The notes: a model not told the origin generated them from the sequence alone. 50,487 bases of DNA from Nocardioides sp. (GCF_025965415.1 NZ_JAOPWY010000020.1:1-50487); one strand, 5' to 3'; counted from the first letter of the stretch, positions 15,888 through 24,857 are shown. Translations and numbers: made by a program.

Positions 15888-16625
15888 TCAGGGCGTACGA
15901 CGGCGCAGGGTGGCCGCCCCCAGCACGAGCGCGGCGACGCCGAAGCACGCCACGACCGCGATGGAGCGCCAGACCTCACCCTGGTCGGCAGCTCCGACGA
16001 GCTCCTGCATCGCGTCGACGGCGTACGACAGCGGCAGCACGTTGCTGATCGCCTCGAGCACGCCCGGCATCGCGTCGCGGGGGACGAACAGCCCGCAGAG
16101 CAGGATCTGCGGGAGCACGAAGGCCGGCATGAACTGCACGGCCTGGAACTCCGTGGTGGCGAAGGCACTGACCAGCAGCCCCAGCGCGGTCCCGAGGACC
16201 GCGTCGACGACCGCGACGACGCCGAGCAGCCAGACCGGTCCGTTGACGTCGAGGCCGAGCAGGCCCACGCTCACCGTCACGGCGAGCGCCGACTGGACCG
16301 CCGCGAGCAGGCCGAAGGCGAGGGCGTAGCCGAGGAGGAAGTCGAGCTTGCCCATCGGCATCGTGAGGAGTCGCTCGAGCGTGCCGGACGAGCGCTCGCG
16401 CAGGGTGGTGACGCTGGTGACCAGGAACATCACGATGAAGGGGAACATCGCCAGCAGCGCGGGACCGAAACGGTCGAAGAGGCCGCCGGGCAGGTCGTCG
16501 AACATCCACCACAGCAGGCTGATCAGCAGGCACGGGACGACCAGCAGCATCGCGAGCGTGCGGTGGTCCCGGCGGACCTGGGTGAGCACGCGGTCGGCGA
16601 CGGCGAGCGTGATGCGAAGGCTCAT
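15888..16625 (-). CDS. ABC-2 type transporter permease (drug/lipid exporter)
   Basis: This 245-residue membrane subunit has six predicted helices, starting at TLAMLLVVPCLLISLLWWMF. The ABC-2 signature region FIVMFLVTSVTTLRERSSGTLERLLTMPMGKLDFLLGYALA lies between helices 2 and 3. FQAVQFMPAFVLPQILLCGLFVPRDAMP is typical of DrrB-like exporters. Its ATG overlaps the stop of the ATPase gene (16622-16625, ATGA), so the two subunits are made together. The exported compound is unknown; a TetR gene further upstream is a candidate regulator. Confidence 0.9.
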   Translation of the reverse strand: MSLRITLAVADRVLTQVRRDHRTLAMLLVVPCLLISLLWWMFDDLPGGLFDRFGPALLAMFPFIVMFLVTSVTTLRERSSGTLERLLTMPMGKLDFLLGYALAFGLLAAVQSALAVTVSVGLLGLDVNGPVWLLGVVAVVDAVLGTALGLLVSAFATTEFQAVQFMPAFVLPQILLCGLFVPRDAMPGVLEAISNVLPLSYAVDAMQELVGAADQGEVWRSIAVVACFGVAALVLGAATLRRRTP

Positions 16626-17341
16626 GCTGCGTCCCCCCGGTCCTCGACGAGGTGGAGGAAGGCCTGCTCGATGTCCGGGGCACCGGTGCGCCCGCGGATC
16701 TCGTCGGGCGAGCCGTCGGCGATGATCCGGCCCTCGCGCATCAGCAGCAGCCGGTGGCAGCGCTCGGCCTCGTCCATGACGTGGCTCGAGACCAGCACGG
16801 CCGCACCGGCGTCGGCGAGGCGGTGGAACAGCTCCCACAGGTCGCGCCGCAGGACCGGGTCCAGTCCGACCGTGGGCTCGTCGAGCACCAGGAGGTCAGG
16901 AGTGCCGAGCAGCGCGACGGCGAGGCTGACCCGGCTGCGCTGCCCGCCGGAGAGCCGGCCGACGACCTGCTGGCGCTGGTCGGCGAGCCCGACCACCTCG
17001 ATCGCCTCGTCGCCCGACGACCGGTCGATGCCGAGCACCCTGGTGAAGAACGCGAGGTTCTCGGCCACGGTCAGGTCGTCGTACACGCTGGCCGCCTGGG
17101 TGACGTAGCCGATCCGGGTGCGCAGCGCCGCGCTGCCGGCCGGCTCGCCGAGCACCTCGACGGACCCGGACCGCACCTGCTGCGCCCCGACCAGGCACCG
17201 CATCAGCGTGGTCTTGCCGCAGCCGCTCGGCCCCAGCAGCCCGGTGACCCCGGCCGTGACGTCGATCGATATGCCCGGCAGCACCCGGCGTCCACCGCGT
17301 ACGACGACGAGGTCCCTCACCTCGATGACGTTTTTCATCAT
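16622..17341 (-). CDS. ABC transporter ATP-binding protein (DrrA-like exporter)
   Basis: This nucleotide-binding subunit has about 239 residues. Walker A is GLLGPSGCGKTTLM, the Q-loop YVTQAASVYDDLTV, the signature LSGGQRSRVSLAVALL, Walker B LLVLDEPTVGLDP, and the H-loop SSHVMDE. The start is ambiguous: the frame is open to 17377, and two adjacent ATGs (17341 and 17338) precede KNVIEVRDLVV. I chose 17341 because an AT-rich CACAAT lies seven bases upstream and could be a -10. It pairs with the permease, which overlaps it. Confidence 0.9.
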   Translation of the reverse strand: MMKNVIEVRDLVVVRGGRRVLPGISIDVTAGVTGLLGPSGCGKTTLMRCLVGAQQVRSGSVEVLGEPAGSAALRTRIGYVTQAASVYDDLTVAENLAFFTRVLGIDRSSGDEAIEVVGLADQRQQVVGRLSGGQRSRVSLAVALLGTPDLLVLDEPTVGLDPVLRRDLWELFHRLADAGAAVLVSSHVMDEAERCHRLLLMREGRIIADGSPDEIRGRTGAPDIEQAFLHLVEDRGDAA

Positions 17342-17392
17342 GTGTTGAATTGTGCGCGCGGGTCCCGTGCTCGTCAACCCCGGGCGCGCCGC

Positions 17393-19063
17393 TCAGTCCC
17401 CCAGCGGCGCGAGCAGCGCCTTCTTCCCCTCGAAGGCGACCAGCAGCAGGTCGCTCATCCGGAACCGGCCGTCCTTCTCCCCCAGGTCGGGACGGAAGCC
17501 GGGGCTGCGGACGATCGAGTGGCTGCTGCCCTCCATCGCCCGGTGGAAGGTCTCCACCACGATCCGCGCCCCCACGCCTGTCAGCCGTCCGTCGTTGAGC
17601 TCCGCCTCCCGCAGGACGTAGAACCACAGCGGCGTGTCGGCCAGGAAGGCCTCGCGCTGCGGGTCGGTCAGCCCGTCGAGCCGTGCCGAGCTCGCGCCGC
17701 CGGCGCCCTCACGGAGCTGCGCCTTGGTCAGTGTCGTCACGGGTACGCCGGCCGCGCGCATGAGCGCCGCCATCTGCTGGCCGCTCGCCAGGCGCATCAT
17801 CCGCGCCCGCACCAGGTTGCGGAAGGCGAGGTTGGCCCGGATGGTGAACGCGTCGGAGTCGGCACCGCCGAAGGACCTCACCGGCAGCGCGGCGAGCGCG
17901 TCGACGAGCCGGGTGTCGATGCGGCGGGCGAGGTTGAACTCGCCGGCCGGCGGCTTGAGCTCTCCGTGCCCGATCTGCGCGAAGCGGTAGAGCCTGCGCC
18001 AGTCCGCGATCCAGTTCGACGGCAGGGTCGGGTTGCCGCCGAGGTCCCCGCTCGTGCCGGAGAAGAAGAACAGCAGGTCGAGGGAACCCGAGCCGTTGGG
18101 GAACCGGGCGTTCCAGTCGTAGGCCTCGCGGATCATCGAGTGGCCGAGCCGGAACGCGCCGACCGAGAACTCCACGGGCATCGTCGGCATGCTGAGCGGG
18201 TCGGCCCCCGGGTCGACCACCTTGCGACCGTCGGTGAAGACGTCGGTGACGACGTCGCCGTCGCAGATCCGCGCCAGGTAGTCGGTGCGCAGCATCCACT
18301 GGTAGTGGAGGACCACCTTGCGGCGGGCCTTCTCGAACCGCTCGGCCGGCGGCGTGCCCGGCCCGAGCCCCGCCACCACCCGGTTGTGGAACCGGATCAT
18401 GGCGGCGTGGGTCTGGGCCACGGCGAGGTTCTCGTCGTTGCGACGGTCCGGGATCGCCGCCTTGCGGGCGGCCGAGGCGGAGCCGGTGCCGACCCGTGGC
18501 AGGTCGAAGCCCACGCGCGCCTGGTCCCCGCCGATCCGGGTCGTCTTCCCCACCTTGAGGCGGGTGTGGTCGGACTCGTAGAACTCCGCCGAGACCGGGT
18601 CGAGCGGACCCGCGCCGTAGAGGCTGTCGAGGTCAAGAGTGGGCGAGCGCCCCTGCAGGAGCGCGGCCGGCGAGACGTTGTCGCCGAACGCGACCGTGGT
18701 CGCGTCGAAGGTGAGGTCGTGGTCGACGAACTGGCCGAGGTAGGTGTAGCCGGACGGGATGGTGCCGTCGACCTCCGAGCCGCCGGTCATCGCGAAGGCG
18801 ACCTTGCGCAGCGTGGCCTCGGGCAGCCGTACGCCCTTCGGGCCCAGGCGGCTGAAGCGGAACGTCGGTGCGGCGGCCACAGCGGGACCGCTGGCGGCCG
18901 TGGTGTGGGCGCGCGCGGTCGTGGGCGGGACGGCCGTCGGGTCCTCGGACCCGACCACACCCTCACCCTCGATGAAGAAGCTCTCGCGCCCGTGGCGGGG
19001 GGTACGTCCTTCAGGAGTCGGTGACATGGCACCAACCTGGCTCTTCCGCGCGTCTTCGCGCAT
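17393..19063 (-). CDS. Animal-type haem peroxidase family protein
   Basis: This is a 556-residue member of the peroxidase-cyclooxygenase (animal haem peroxidase) superfamily. The distal histidine region is YTYLGQFVDHDLTFD (about residues 107-121), with the calcium-site aspartate adjacent. The long helix NDENLAVAQTHAAMIRFHNRV carries the conserved family pattern, and FRLGHSMIREAYDWN should hold the proximal haem histidine. No signal peptide is visible. The ATG at 19063 has AGGA six bases upstream; a second in-frame ATG at 19027 is possible. It lies between the TetR gene and the ABC exporter, all on one strand. The substrate is unknown; halide or phenolic oxidation are family possibilities. Confidence 0.87.
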   Translation of the reverse strand: MREDARKSQVGAMSPTPEGRTPRHGRESFFIEGEGVVGSEDPTAVPPTTARAHTTAASGPAVAAAPTFRFSRLGPKGVRLPEATLRKVAFAMTGGSEVDGTIPSGYTYLGQFVDHDLTFDATTVAFGDNVSPAALLQGRSPTLDLDSLYGAGPLDPVSAEFYESDHTRLKVGKTTRIGGDQARVGFDLPRVGTGSASAARKAAIPDRRNDENLAVAQTHAAMIRFHNRVVAGLGPGTPPAERFEKARRKVVLHYQWMLRTDYLARICDGDVVTDVFTDGRKVVDPGADPLSMPTMPVEFSVGAFRLGHSMIREAYDWNARFPNGSGSLDLLFFFSGTSGDLGGNPTLPSNWIADWRRLYRFAQIGHGELKPPAGEFNLARRIDTRLVDALAALPVRSFGGADSDAFTIRANLAFRNLVRARMMRLASGQQMAALMRAAGVPVTTLTKAQLREGAGGASSARLDGLTDPQREAFLADTPLWFYVLREAELNDGRLTGVGARIVVETFHRAMEGSSHSIVRSPGFRPDLGEKDGRFRMSDLLLVAFEGKKALLAPLGD

Positions 19064-19101
19064 CGGCAATCCTGCGGATGTCTGGACCGGTGCCCGGGCG
19101 G

Positions 19102-19716
19102 CTAGCGGGCGATCCGCGGCGAGCCGTCGAGGTCGCCGGTCAGGTAGTGCTGCAGCACGGGCCCGATCCTCGCGACGACGTCCTCCGCCGGCATCTGCGC
19201 CATGGGCGGGAGGGCCAGGACGTAGCGGGTGACGATCAGGCCGAGGACCTGGCTCGCCACGAGGGGGATGCGGACCTCCGGGCGGTCCTTGACGAGCTGC
19301 CCCAGCACCGGTCCGAGCACCACCGGGATGAAGCCATCCTCGAGCAGGCGACCGCCGCCGTCGCCGAGCGCGGACCGCGCCACCGCGAGCAGCCGCACCT
19401 GGATCTCCGGCTCGTCCCACACGGACAGGAACGTGCGCAGCAGGCGTTCGCCCGCGCCGTCCGGGCCCAGGGCCACCACCGGCGCGAGGATTGCGCGCGG
19501 GTCGACGGGCATCTCGAGCGCGGCGAGGAAGAGGTCGTCCTTGGAGCCGAAGTAGTGGTGGACCAGCGCCGGGTCGACGCCGGCAGAGGCCGCCACGGCG
19601 CGGATCGTCGTACCCCGGAAGCCCTTCTCGGCGAACGACGTACGCGCGGCGGCGAGCACCTCGGCGCGGGTGTCGGGTGCGCCCGGACGCCGGCCCCGGG
19701 AGGCCCGTGACGTCAC
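19102..19716 (-). CDS. TetR family transcriptional regulator
   Basis: This 204-residue one-component repressor has its N-terminal HTH at about residues 15-62 (TRAEVLAAARTSFAEKGFRGTTIRAVAASAGVDPALVHHYFGSKDDLF). The rest is a helical ligand-binding domain. The start is GTG, seven bases after the isomerase-like gene. It lies 38 bp upstream of the peroxidase gene, so the peroxidase and ABC exporter genes are its likely targets. No clear operator was identified. Confidence 0.9.
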   Translation of the reverse strand: MTSRASRGRRPGAPDTRAEVLAAARTSFAEKGFRGTTIRAVAASAGVDPALVHHYFGSKDDLFLAALEMPVDPRAILAPVVALGPDGAGERLLRTFLSVWDEPEIQVRLLAVARSALGDGGGRLLEDGFIPVVLGPVLGQLVKDRPEVRIPLVASQVLGLIVTRYVLALPPMAQMPAEDVVARIGPVLQHYLTGDLDGSPRIAR

Positions 19717-19723
19717 GGGGTGC

Positions 19724-20527
19724 TCACGGCGTGGTCACGCCCAGGTGGGCCCGGGCGAACTCCAGCGACTCGCGCAGGTCGGCCTCGCGCTCCGTCCGGT
19801 CGGCGCACCGACGGGTGTTGATCTCCAGCACGACGTGGCCGGCGAAGTCGGTGCGCGCGAGGTGCTGCAGGAACTCCGCGGCACGCATGACGCCGCGACC
19901 GGGCACGAGGTGCTCGTCCTTGGCCGACCCCGTGCCGTCGGTGAGGTGGATGTGCCGCAGCCGTCGGCCCATCCGGTCGGCCATCTCGATCACGTCGCTG
20001 CGCGCGATCGCGGCGTGCGAGAGGTCGATGGTGGTGTGGGCGTAGTCCTCCTGGCTGGGGTCCCAGCCGGGGAGGTACATCTCCATGCCGCGGCGCGACG
20101 AGGCGCGCCACGGATACATGTTCTCGACCGCGAAGGCGATGCCGGTCCGGGCCTCGAGCGACGCGATGCCCTCGACGAAGCCGGCCGCGTAGTCCTTCTG
20201 CCAGCGGAACGGCGGGTGCACGACGACCACGTCGGCGCCGACCGCCTCGGCCATCTCGGCCGACTTCTCGAGCTTGCCCCACGGGTCGGTGCCCCAGACC
20301 CGCTGGGTGAAGAGCAGGCAGGGCGCGTGGACCGCGCAGATCGGCACCTCGTGGTGCTCGCTCAGCTTCTTGACCGCGTCGATCTGCTGGCTCAGGGCAT
20401 CGATCCCGACCATCACCTCGACCGCGTCGTAGCCCAGCGACGCGGCCCAGCCGAAGCCGTGCGCCGTCGACTCGGGGTAGACCGACGCGGTGGACAGGGC
20501 GATCTGGGGAGTCGTGGAGGAGGGCAT
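19724..20527 (-). CDS. Sugar phosphate isomerase/epimerase-like TIM barrel protein
   Basis: This 267-residue AP-endonuclease-2-type TIM barrel reads [33 protein letters not shown], then [47 protein letters not shown] and [10 protein letters not shown]. These carry the metal-ligand Glu, His and Asp positions typical of the xylose-isomerase-like family. It starts three bases after the Ppx stop and is probably co-transcribed. The same pair is conserved in mycobacteria next to Rv0496/Rv0498. The reaction is not known. Confidence 0.85.
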   Translation of the reverse strand: MPSSTTPQIALSTASVYPESTAHGFGWAASLGYDAVEVMVGIDALSQQIDAVKKLSEHHEVPICAVHAPCLLFTQRVWGTDPWGKLEKSAEMAEAVGADVVVVHPPFRWQKDYAAGFVEGIASLEARTGIAFAVENMYPWRASSRRGMEMYLPGWDPSQEDYAHTTIDLSHAAIARSDVIEMADRMGRRLRHIHLTDGTGSAKDEHLVPGRGVMRAAEFLQHLARTDFAGHVVLEINTRRCADRTEREADLRESLEFARAHLGVTTP

Positions 20528-20530
20528 GGC

Positions 20531-21475
20531 TCAGCGGCGCCCGGGGAAGATGGAGATCTGGTCGAGGCGCTCGAGGATCACGCCCTCGCGCAGGGCCCAC
20601 GGGCAGACCTCGAGGGCACTGAGGTCGAAGATGTCCATGCACGCCTCCGCCACCAGCGCGCCGGGCACGATCTGGTGGGTGCGGCTCGGCGAGACGCCCG
20701 GCAGTGCGGCGAGCTCGTCGGACGACAGGTCCATCAGCTTGGGGATCCAGTCGGAGAGCGTCGCGAGCTCCAGCACCCGTGGCACCAGTGGTCCGTCGCC
20801 GCTCGGCGCGGCACCGCAGATGCGCGCCAGCGAGCGGAAGGTCTTCGACGTCGCTGCCGCCCGGTCGGGGACGCCCGGGCGCAGCAGATGGCCCGCGTCG
20901 CGGGCGATGTCGGCGCGGATCTGCTTGCGCAGCTCGCGGATCTCCGACTCCCCGGGCTGACCACCCCTGAACCACATGCGGGCCATCCGGGCCGCGCCCA
21001 GCGGCAGCGACCAGGCCACGTCGGGCGCCTCGTCGGTGCCGGCGGCGATCTCCAGGGAGCCGCCGCCGATGTCGAAGACCGCCAGGCGGCCGGCCGACCA
21101 GCCGAACCAGCGGCGTACGGCCAGGAAGGTCAGCCGCGCCTCGTCCTCGCCGGAGAGCACCTCGAGCCGCACGCCGGCGTGCTTCTCCACGTGGGCGAGC
21201 ACCTCGTCGGAGTTGACGGCGTCACGGACCGCGGAGGTCGCGAAGCCGAGCATCTCCTCGCAGCCCTTGTCGTCGGCGATCTCGGTCGCGGAGGCGCAGA
21301 AGTCGGTGAGTGCCGCGATCCCCTTCTTGGTCACCGCGCCGTCGTCGTCGAGGTGCTCGGCCAGCCGCAGGGGCTGCTTGTGCGAGGAGGCCGGGAGCGG
21401 CGCGGCGCCGCCGTGCGCGTCGACCACCAGCAGGTGGCCGGTGTTGGAACCGATGTCGAGGACGCCCAGGCGCAT
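20531..21475 (-). CDS. ppx: Exopolyphosphatase / guanosine pentaphosphate phosphohydrolase (Ppx/GppA)
   Basis: This 314-residue ASKHA-fold phosphatase has its phosphate-1 motif at MRLGVLDIGSNTGHLLVVDA and its phosphate-2 motif at RLAVFDIGGGSLEIAAG. ATSAVRDAVNS and the LGAARM segment also match the family. It lacks the C-terminal HD-like domain of the E. coli enzymes, like the short mycobacterial Ppx1. It removes terminal phosphates from polyphosphate or pppGpp; sequence alone does not separate these. The ATG at 21475 was chosen because TAGCGT ends seven bases upstream. Confidence 0.92.
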   Translation of the reverse strand: MRLGVLDIGSNTGHLLVVDAHGGAAPLPASSHKQPLRLAEHLDDDGAVTKKGIAALTDFCASATEIADDKGCEEMLGFATSAVRDAVNSDEVLAHVEKHAGVRLEVLSGEDEARLTFLAVRRWFGWSAGRLAVFDIGGGSLEIAAGTDEAPDVAWSLPLGAARMARMWFRGGQPGESEIRELRKQIRADIARDAGHLLRPGVPDRAAATSKTFRSLARICGAAPSGDGPLVPRVLELATLSDWIPKLMDLSSDELAALPGVSPSRTHQIVPGALVAEACMDIFDLSALEVCPWALREGVILERLDQISIFPGRR

Positions 21476-21482
21476 GAAGGCC

Positions 21483-21514
21483 ACGCTACTAGGCGGGGGG
21501 CACGCGACTAGGCT
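21483..21514. promoter_or_regulatory. Divergent leaderless promoters, ppx and Cys-rich gene
   Basis: Minus-strand TAGCGT (21488-21483) ends seven bases before the ppx ATG. Plus-strand TAGGCT (21509-21514) ends six bases before the GTG at 21521. The two -10 boxes are 20 bp apart, so -35 regions must overlap and the promoters may compete. Confidence 0.5.
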
Positions 21515-21520
21515 CGTCGC

Positions 21521-22297
21521 GTGCCCGAAGTCGACCTGGTGTTCCCCCGTGCGTTCGTCGAGTTCGCCGATCCCGCCGACGAGGGCCAGGTGTTCCGCTG
21601 CGACCTGACCTGGCTGACCTCGGCCTACATGTGCATCTTCGGCCAGGGGTGCCAGGGGATCTACGCCGACGCCCCCGACGTCGGCTGCTGCACCCTGGGC
21701 GCGCACTTCGCCGACAAGGACGACGAGAAGCGGGTCGCGGGCTTCGTCGCCCAGCTCACCGCCAACGACTGGCAGCTGCACCCCGGCCGGGTGGTGAAGA
21801 AGTCCGACTGGATCGAGACCGACGACGACGGCGAGCGCAAGACCCTCGCCGTGGTGTACGACGGCCAGCGGGCGTGCGTGTTCCACAACCGCACGGACTT
21901 CGCGCCCTCCGTGGGGGCCGGTGGCGCCGGCTGCGCCCTGCACGGGCTGGCGCTGCGACAGGGCCGCAACCCCCTGGAGACCAAGCCCGACGTGTGCTGG
22001 CAGCTGCCGATCCGCCGCCAGTACCGCACCGTCGAGGTGCAGGACGGGTCGTCCTACGTCGAGGTGTCGATCGGCGAGTACGACCGCCGAGGCTGGGGTC
22101 CGGGTGGGCACGACCTCGACTGGTACTGCTCCGGCAACACCGAGGCGCACGTCGCCCTGGAGCCGGTCTACCTCACCCACGAGCCCGAGCTCGTGGAGCT
22201 GATGGGACGCGCGGCGTACGCCGAGCTGACCCGCCACTGCGAGGCCCACGTCCGCTCGCGATCGGCCCTGGCGCTCCATCCGGCCGACCCCCGCTGA
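21521..22297 (+). CDS. Cysteine-rich conserved protein, possible metal-binding (YkgJ/DUF3109-like)
   Basis: This 258-residue protein has clustered cysteines: [27 protein letters not shown], then [19 protein letters not shown] and [10 protein letters not shown]. The order of CxxxxxC, GCC, CxFH, GCxLH and KPxxCWQLP resembles the zinc- or iron-binding YkgJ/DUF3109 proteins, but I cannot confirm the family. No membrane segment is visible. The GTG start follows a TAGGCT -10 by six bases, and the gene diverges from ppx. Function is unknown. Confidence 0.8.
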   Translation: MPEVDLVFPRAFVEFADPADEGQVFRCDLTWLTSAYMCIFGQGCQGIYADAPDVGCCTLGAHFADKDDEKRVAGFVAQLTANDWQLHPGRVVKKSDWIETDDDGERKTLAVVYDGQRACVFHNRTDFAPSVGAGGAGCALHGLALRQGRNPLETKPDVCWQLPIRRQYRTVEVQDGSSYVEVSIGEYDRRGWGPGGHDLDWYCSGNTEAHVALEPVYLTHEPELVELMGRAAYAELTRHCEAHVRSRSALALHPADPR

Positions 22298-22391
22298 GCC
22301 GATCAGGGATTCCGCACTCCCGAATCGCTCGACATCAAGACAACCTGACCCCGGTGTCAGGAGCGTCAGGACACAGGCTCAGAATCTGTGC

Positions 22392-23030
22392 ATGCGCCTG
22401 GACCACGTCAGCTTCGCCGCCGGACCTGATGGACTTGCCAGCAGCGCCCAGCGCATCGGTGGGCTGCTCGGCACGGACTTCGTCGATGGTGGTGTCCACC
22501 CTCGCTTCGGCACCCGCAACATGATCCTGCCCCTGGCAGACGGCACCTACATGGAGATCGTCGAGGTGCTCGACCACCCCGCCAGCGACAAGGCCCCCTT
22601 CGGCCAGGCCGTGCGTGCGCGGTCGGCCCTCGGTGGCGGCTGGATGGGCTGGGTCGTGTCGGTCGACGAGATCGCCCCGATCGAGGCCCGCCTGGGCCGC
22701 GAGGCCGTCAAGGGCAACCGGCACCGTCCGGACGGCACCGAGCTGGTGTGGCAGCAGATCGGCGTCCACGGCCTGATCAACGACCCGCAGCTGCCCTACT
22801 TCATCCACTGGCAGTCGCCCGCCGACCTGCACCCGAGCAACGGCGCCAGCGGCGACTTCTCCCTGGCCTGCCTGGAGATCGCGGGCGACCCCCAGCGGGT
22901 CAGCGAGTGGCTCGGCGAGACCGTCGAAGCGCCCCTCGAGGACGTCAAGGTCGACTGGGTCGCCCACAACGGCACCCCCGGCATCGTGGCCGTGCAGCTC
23001 CAGACGCCCCACGGCCTCGTCCGCATCTGA
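22392..23030 (+). CDS. VOC (glyoxalase-like) domain protein
   Basis: This 212-residue protein has two glyoxalase-fold repeats. It starts MRLDHVSFAAGPDGLASSAQRIGGLLG, followed by GTRNMILPLADGTYMEIVEV, and a second half with LACLEIAGDPQRVSEWLG. This matches the Glyoxalase_3-like single-chain family. The likely metal-site His5 and Glu are present, but the reaction is unknown. A CAGAAT -10-like hexamer ends six bases before the ATG. The methyltransferase gene starts two bases after its stop, so the two probably form an operon. Confidence 0.85.
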   Translation: MRLDHVSFAAGPDGLASSAQRIGGLLGTDFVDGGVHPRFGTRNMILPLADGTYMEIVEVLDHPASDKAPFGQAVRARSALGGGWMGWVVSVDEIAPIEARLGREAVKGNRHRPDGTELVWQQIGVHGLINDPQLPYFIHWQSPADLHPSNGASGDFSLACLEIAGDPQRVSEWLGETVEAPLEDVKVDWVAHNGTPGIVAVQLQTPHGLVRI

Positions 23031-23032
23031 GC

Positions 23033-23716
23033 TTGAAGCCCCGGCCCTCCCCCAACATCTGGCACACCCCCGAGCTCTACGAGCTCGAGAACCGGGCCGC
23101 CGACCCGCACGGCCGGATCACCGCCGCGATGCAGGAGATCGGCGACTGGGCCGGGCGCACCCTCCTCGACGTCGGCTGCGGCAGCGGCTTCCACCTACCC
23201 CTGTGGGCCGGCGCCGCGGCGAGCGTGGTCGGGGTCGAGCCGCATCCTCCGCTGGTCGCCCTCGCGCGACGGCGTACGAAGAAGCTGACGAACGTCACCG
23301 TGCTGAAGGGCATGGCCGAGTCGCTGCCGGTCGCGGACGCGTCGGTGGACGTGGTGCACGCGCGGTGGGCCTACTTCTTCGGCCCCGGCTCCGAGCCCGG
23401 GCTGCGCGAGCTCGACCGGGTCGTACGCCGCGGGGGCACGGCGTTCGTGATCGACAACGACGCGACCAGGTCTACCTTCGGCGGCTGGTTCCGTCGCGGC
23501 TACCCCGAGGTCGACCCCGCGGCGGTGGAGCGCTTCTGGTCGACCCACGGCTGGAGTCGCCGCGAGATCGACATGGGCTGGTCGTTCACCTCCCGCGAGG
23601 CGCTCGAGGCCGTCGTCCGGATCGAGCTTCCTCCGGCGGCCGCCGAGGAGGCGCTCGCCTCCCACACGGGCACCGAGGTCGACTACGCCGTCAACCTGTG
23701 GTGGCGCGAGTTCTAG
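23033..23716 (+). CDS. Class I SAM-dependent methyltransferase
   Basis: This 227-residue Rossmann methyltransferase has motif I TLLDVGCGSGFHLPLW (about residues 40-55), motif II VVGVEPHPPLVALA, VLKGMAESLPVADASVDVV (the PVADASVD post-II motif) and ELDRVVRRGGTAFVID. The start is assigned to a TTG two bases after the VOC stop, because no ATG or GTG precedes the conserved PNIWHTPELYELENR segment in a sensible place; translation is probably coupled. The acceptor substrate is unknown (UbiE-like small-molecule type). Confidence 0.83.
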   Translation: MKPRPSPNIWHTPELYELENRAADPHGRITAAMQEIGDWAGRTLLDVGCGSGFHLPLWAGAAASVVGVEPHPPLVALARRRTKKLTNVTVLKGMAESLPVADASVDVVHARWAYFFGPGSEPGLRELDRVVRRGGTAFVIDNDATRSTFGGWFRRGYPEVDPAAVERFWSTHGWSRREIDMGWSFTSREALEAVVRIELPPAAAEEALASHTGTEVDYAVNLWWREF

Positions 23717-23776
23717 CTGCTGGCGACACGGTCCTCTGCCCGTGAGGACGACGGCGGGACCGGTCGGACCTGGGAG

Positions 23777-24820
23777 CTAGGAGGACTCGCGGATCGCGAG
23801 GGTCGGGCTCAGGAGGACGCCGCGCGACTCGACGGGCTGGTGCGAGAGCAGCGCCCGCAGCGTGTGCACGATCTCGACCGCCACGTCCTCGAGCGGCTGG
23901 CGCACGGACGTGAGGCCGACGGGGTAGACCTGCGCCACCTGCGAGTCGTCGAACCCGACGACGGCGATGTCGAGACCGGGCGCGAGCTGACGGATCCACA
24001 GCGTGTGGAGCACCCCCATGGCAAGCGTGTCGGAGGCGCAGACGAAGGCGGTGGGTGCCGCCGCGTCGAGGAGCACGGCGGACGCCTCGGCGCCGCTGTG
24101 CACGACGTCCTCGACGCGGGAGGCCAGGCCGGTCGTGGAGAGGCCGTTGGCGTGCATGGTCGAGAGCCAGCCGGCGCGGCGGTCCTCACCGATGGGCGAG
24201 TCCTTGCGCCAGCCGATCCAGGCGATCCGGGTGTGGCCGCGGTCGATGAGGTGCTGGGTGGCCAGCGCCGTGCCGGCGGCCCCGTCGACGTCGACCCACA
24301 CGTGCCGGGCCGTCTCGTCGTCCCAGGGACGGCCGAACGCCACGAAGGGTGCGCGCTGCTGGCTCAGCCAGGCGGCCTGGGGGTTGCCGAGATAGGTGTC
24401 GGTCACGACGAAGGCGTCGACGGCGGTCGAGCGCAGCAGGTTGTCGTAGCCGCCGATCGGGTCCTCGTCGTCGGCCGGGAAGAGCAGGACGTGGTAGCCG
24501 GCCTCCTCGCTGGCCTCGACCAGGGAGTGCACGAACCGGTCCATCATCATGTTGGCCGTGCCCTCCTGAGCGGGCGTGAACCTGAGCCCGATCAGCGAGG
24601 ACGTGCGGGTGCGCAGGTTGCGGGCGGCGCGGTTGGGCGAGTAGCCCAGCTCGGCGATCGTCTGGCGGACCCGCTCGAGGGTGTCGGGTCGGAGCAGGTC
24701 GGGGTTGTTGACCGCGTTGGAGACCGTCTGGCGCGAGACGCCGGCGCGCTCGGCGACGTCTGCCAGCGTCGGCGGCGTGACGGGCAGCTGGCTGCCGCTC
24801 CGGTGGTCGCTGCGCCCCAT
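23777..24820 (-). CDS. LacI family transcriptional regulator
   Basis: This 347-residue regulator has the N-terminal LacI HTH and hinge (PTLADVAERAGVSRQTVSNAVNNPDLLRPDTLERVRQTIAELGYSPNRAARNLRT, about residues 17-70) and a periplasmic-binding-protein-like effector domain (SSLIGLRFTP, GRPWDD, DRGHTRIAWIGW, VVGFDDSQVA, TSVRQPLEDV). The ATG at 24820 has AAGGGGG six bases upstream. No sugar transport or catabolic gene is adjacent, so its targets are elsewhere or only itself. A TATGCT -10 and a TTGATCGATCCA palindrome lie in its leader. Confidence 0.92.
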   Translation of the reverse strand: MGRSDHRSGSQLPVTPPTLADVAERAGVSRQTVSNAVNNPDLLRPDTLERVRQTIAELGYSPNRAARNLRTRTSSLIGLRFTPAQEGTANMMMDRFVHSLVEASEEAGYHVLLFPADDEDPIGGYDNLLRSTAVDAFVVTDTYLGNPQAAWLSQQRAPFVAFGRPWDDETARHVWVDVDGAAGTALATQHLIDRGHTRIAWIGWRKDSPIGEDRRAGWLSTMHANGLSTTGLASRVEDVVHSGAEASAVLLDAAAPTAFVCASDTLAMGVLHTLWIRQLAPGLDIAVVGFDDSQVAQVYPVGLTSVRQPLEDVAVEIVHTLRALLSHQPVESRGVLLSPTLAIRESS

Positions 24821-24830
24821 GCAAGCCCCC

Positions 24831-24857
24831 TTGATCGATCCAACGGGCGTCAGCATA
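24831..24857 (-). promoter_or_regulatory. lacI-type gene promoter and candidate operator
   Basis: Minus-strand TATGCT (24857-24852) is the likely -10. TTGATCGATCCA (24831-24842) has the central CG and near-symmetric ATCAA/ATCCA arms expected of LacI-family operators, placed downstream of the -10 for autorepression. Confidence 0.4.
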
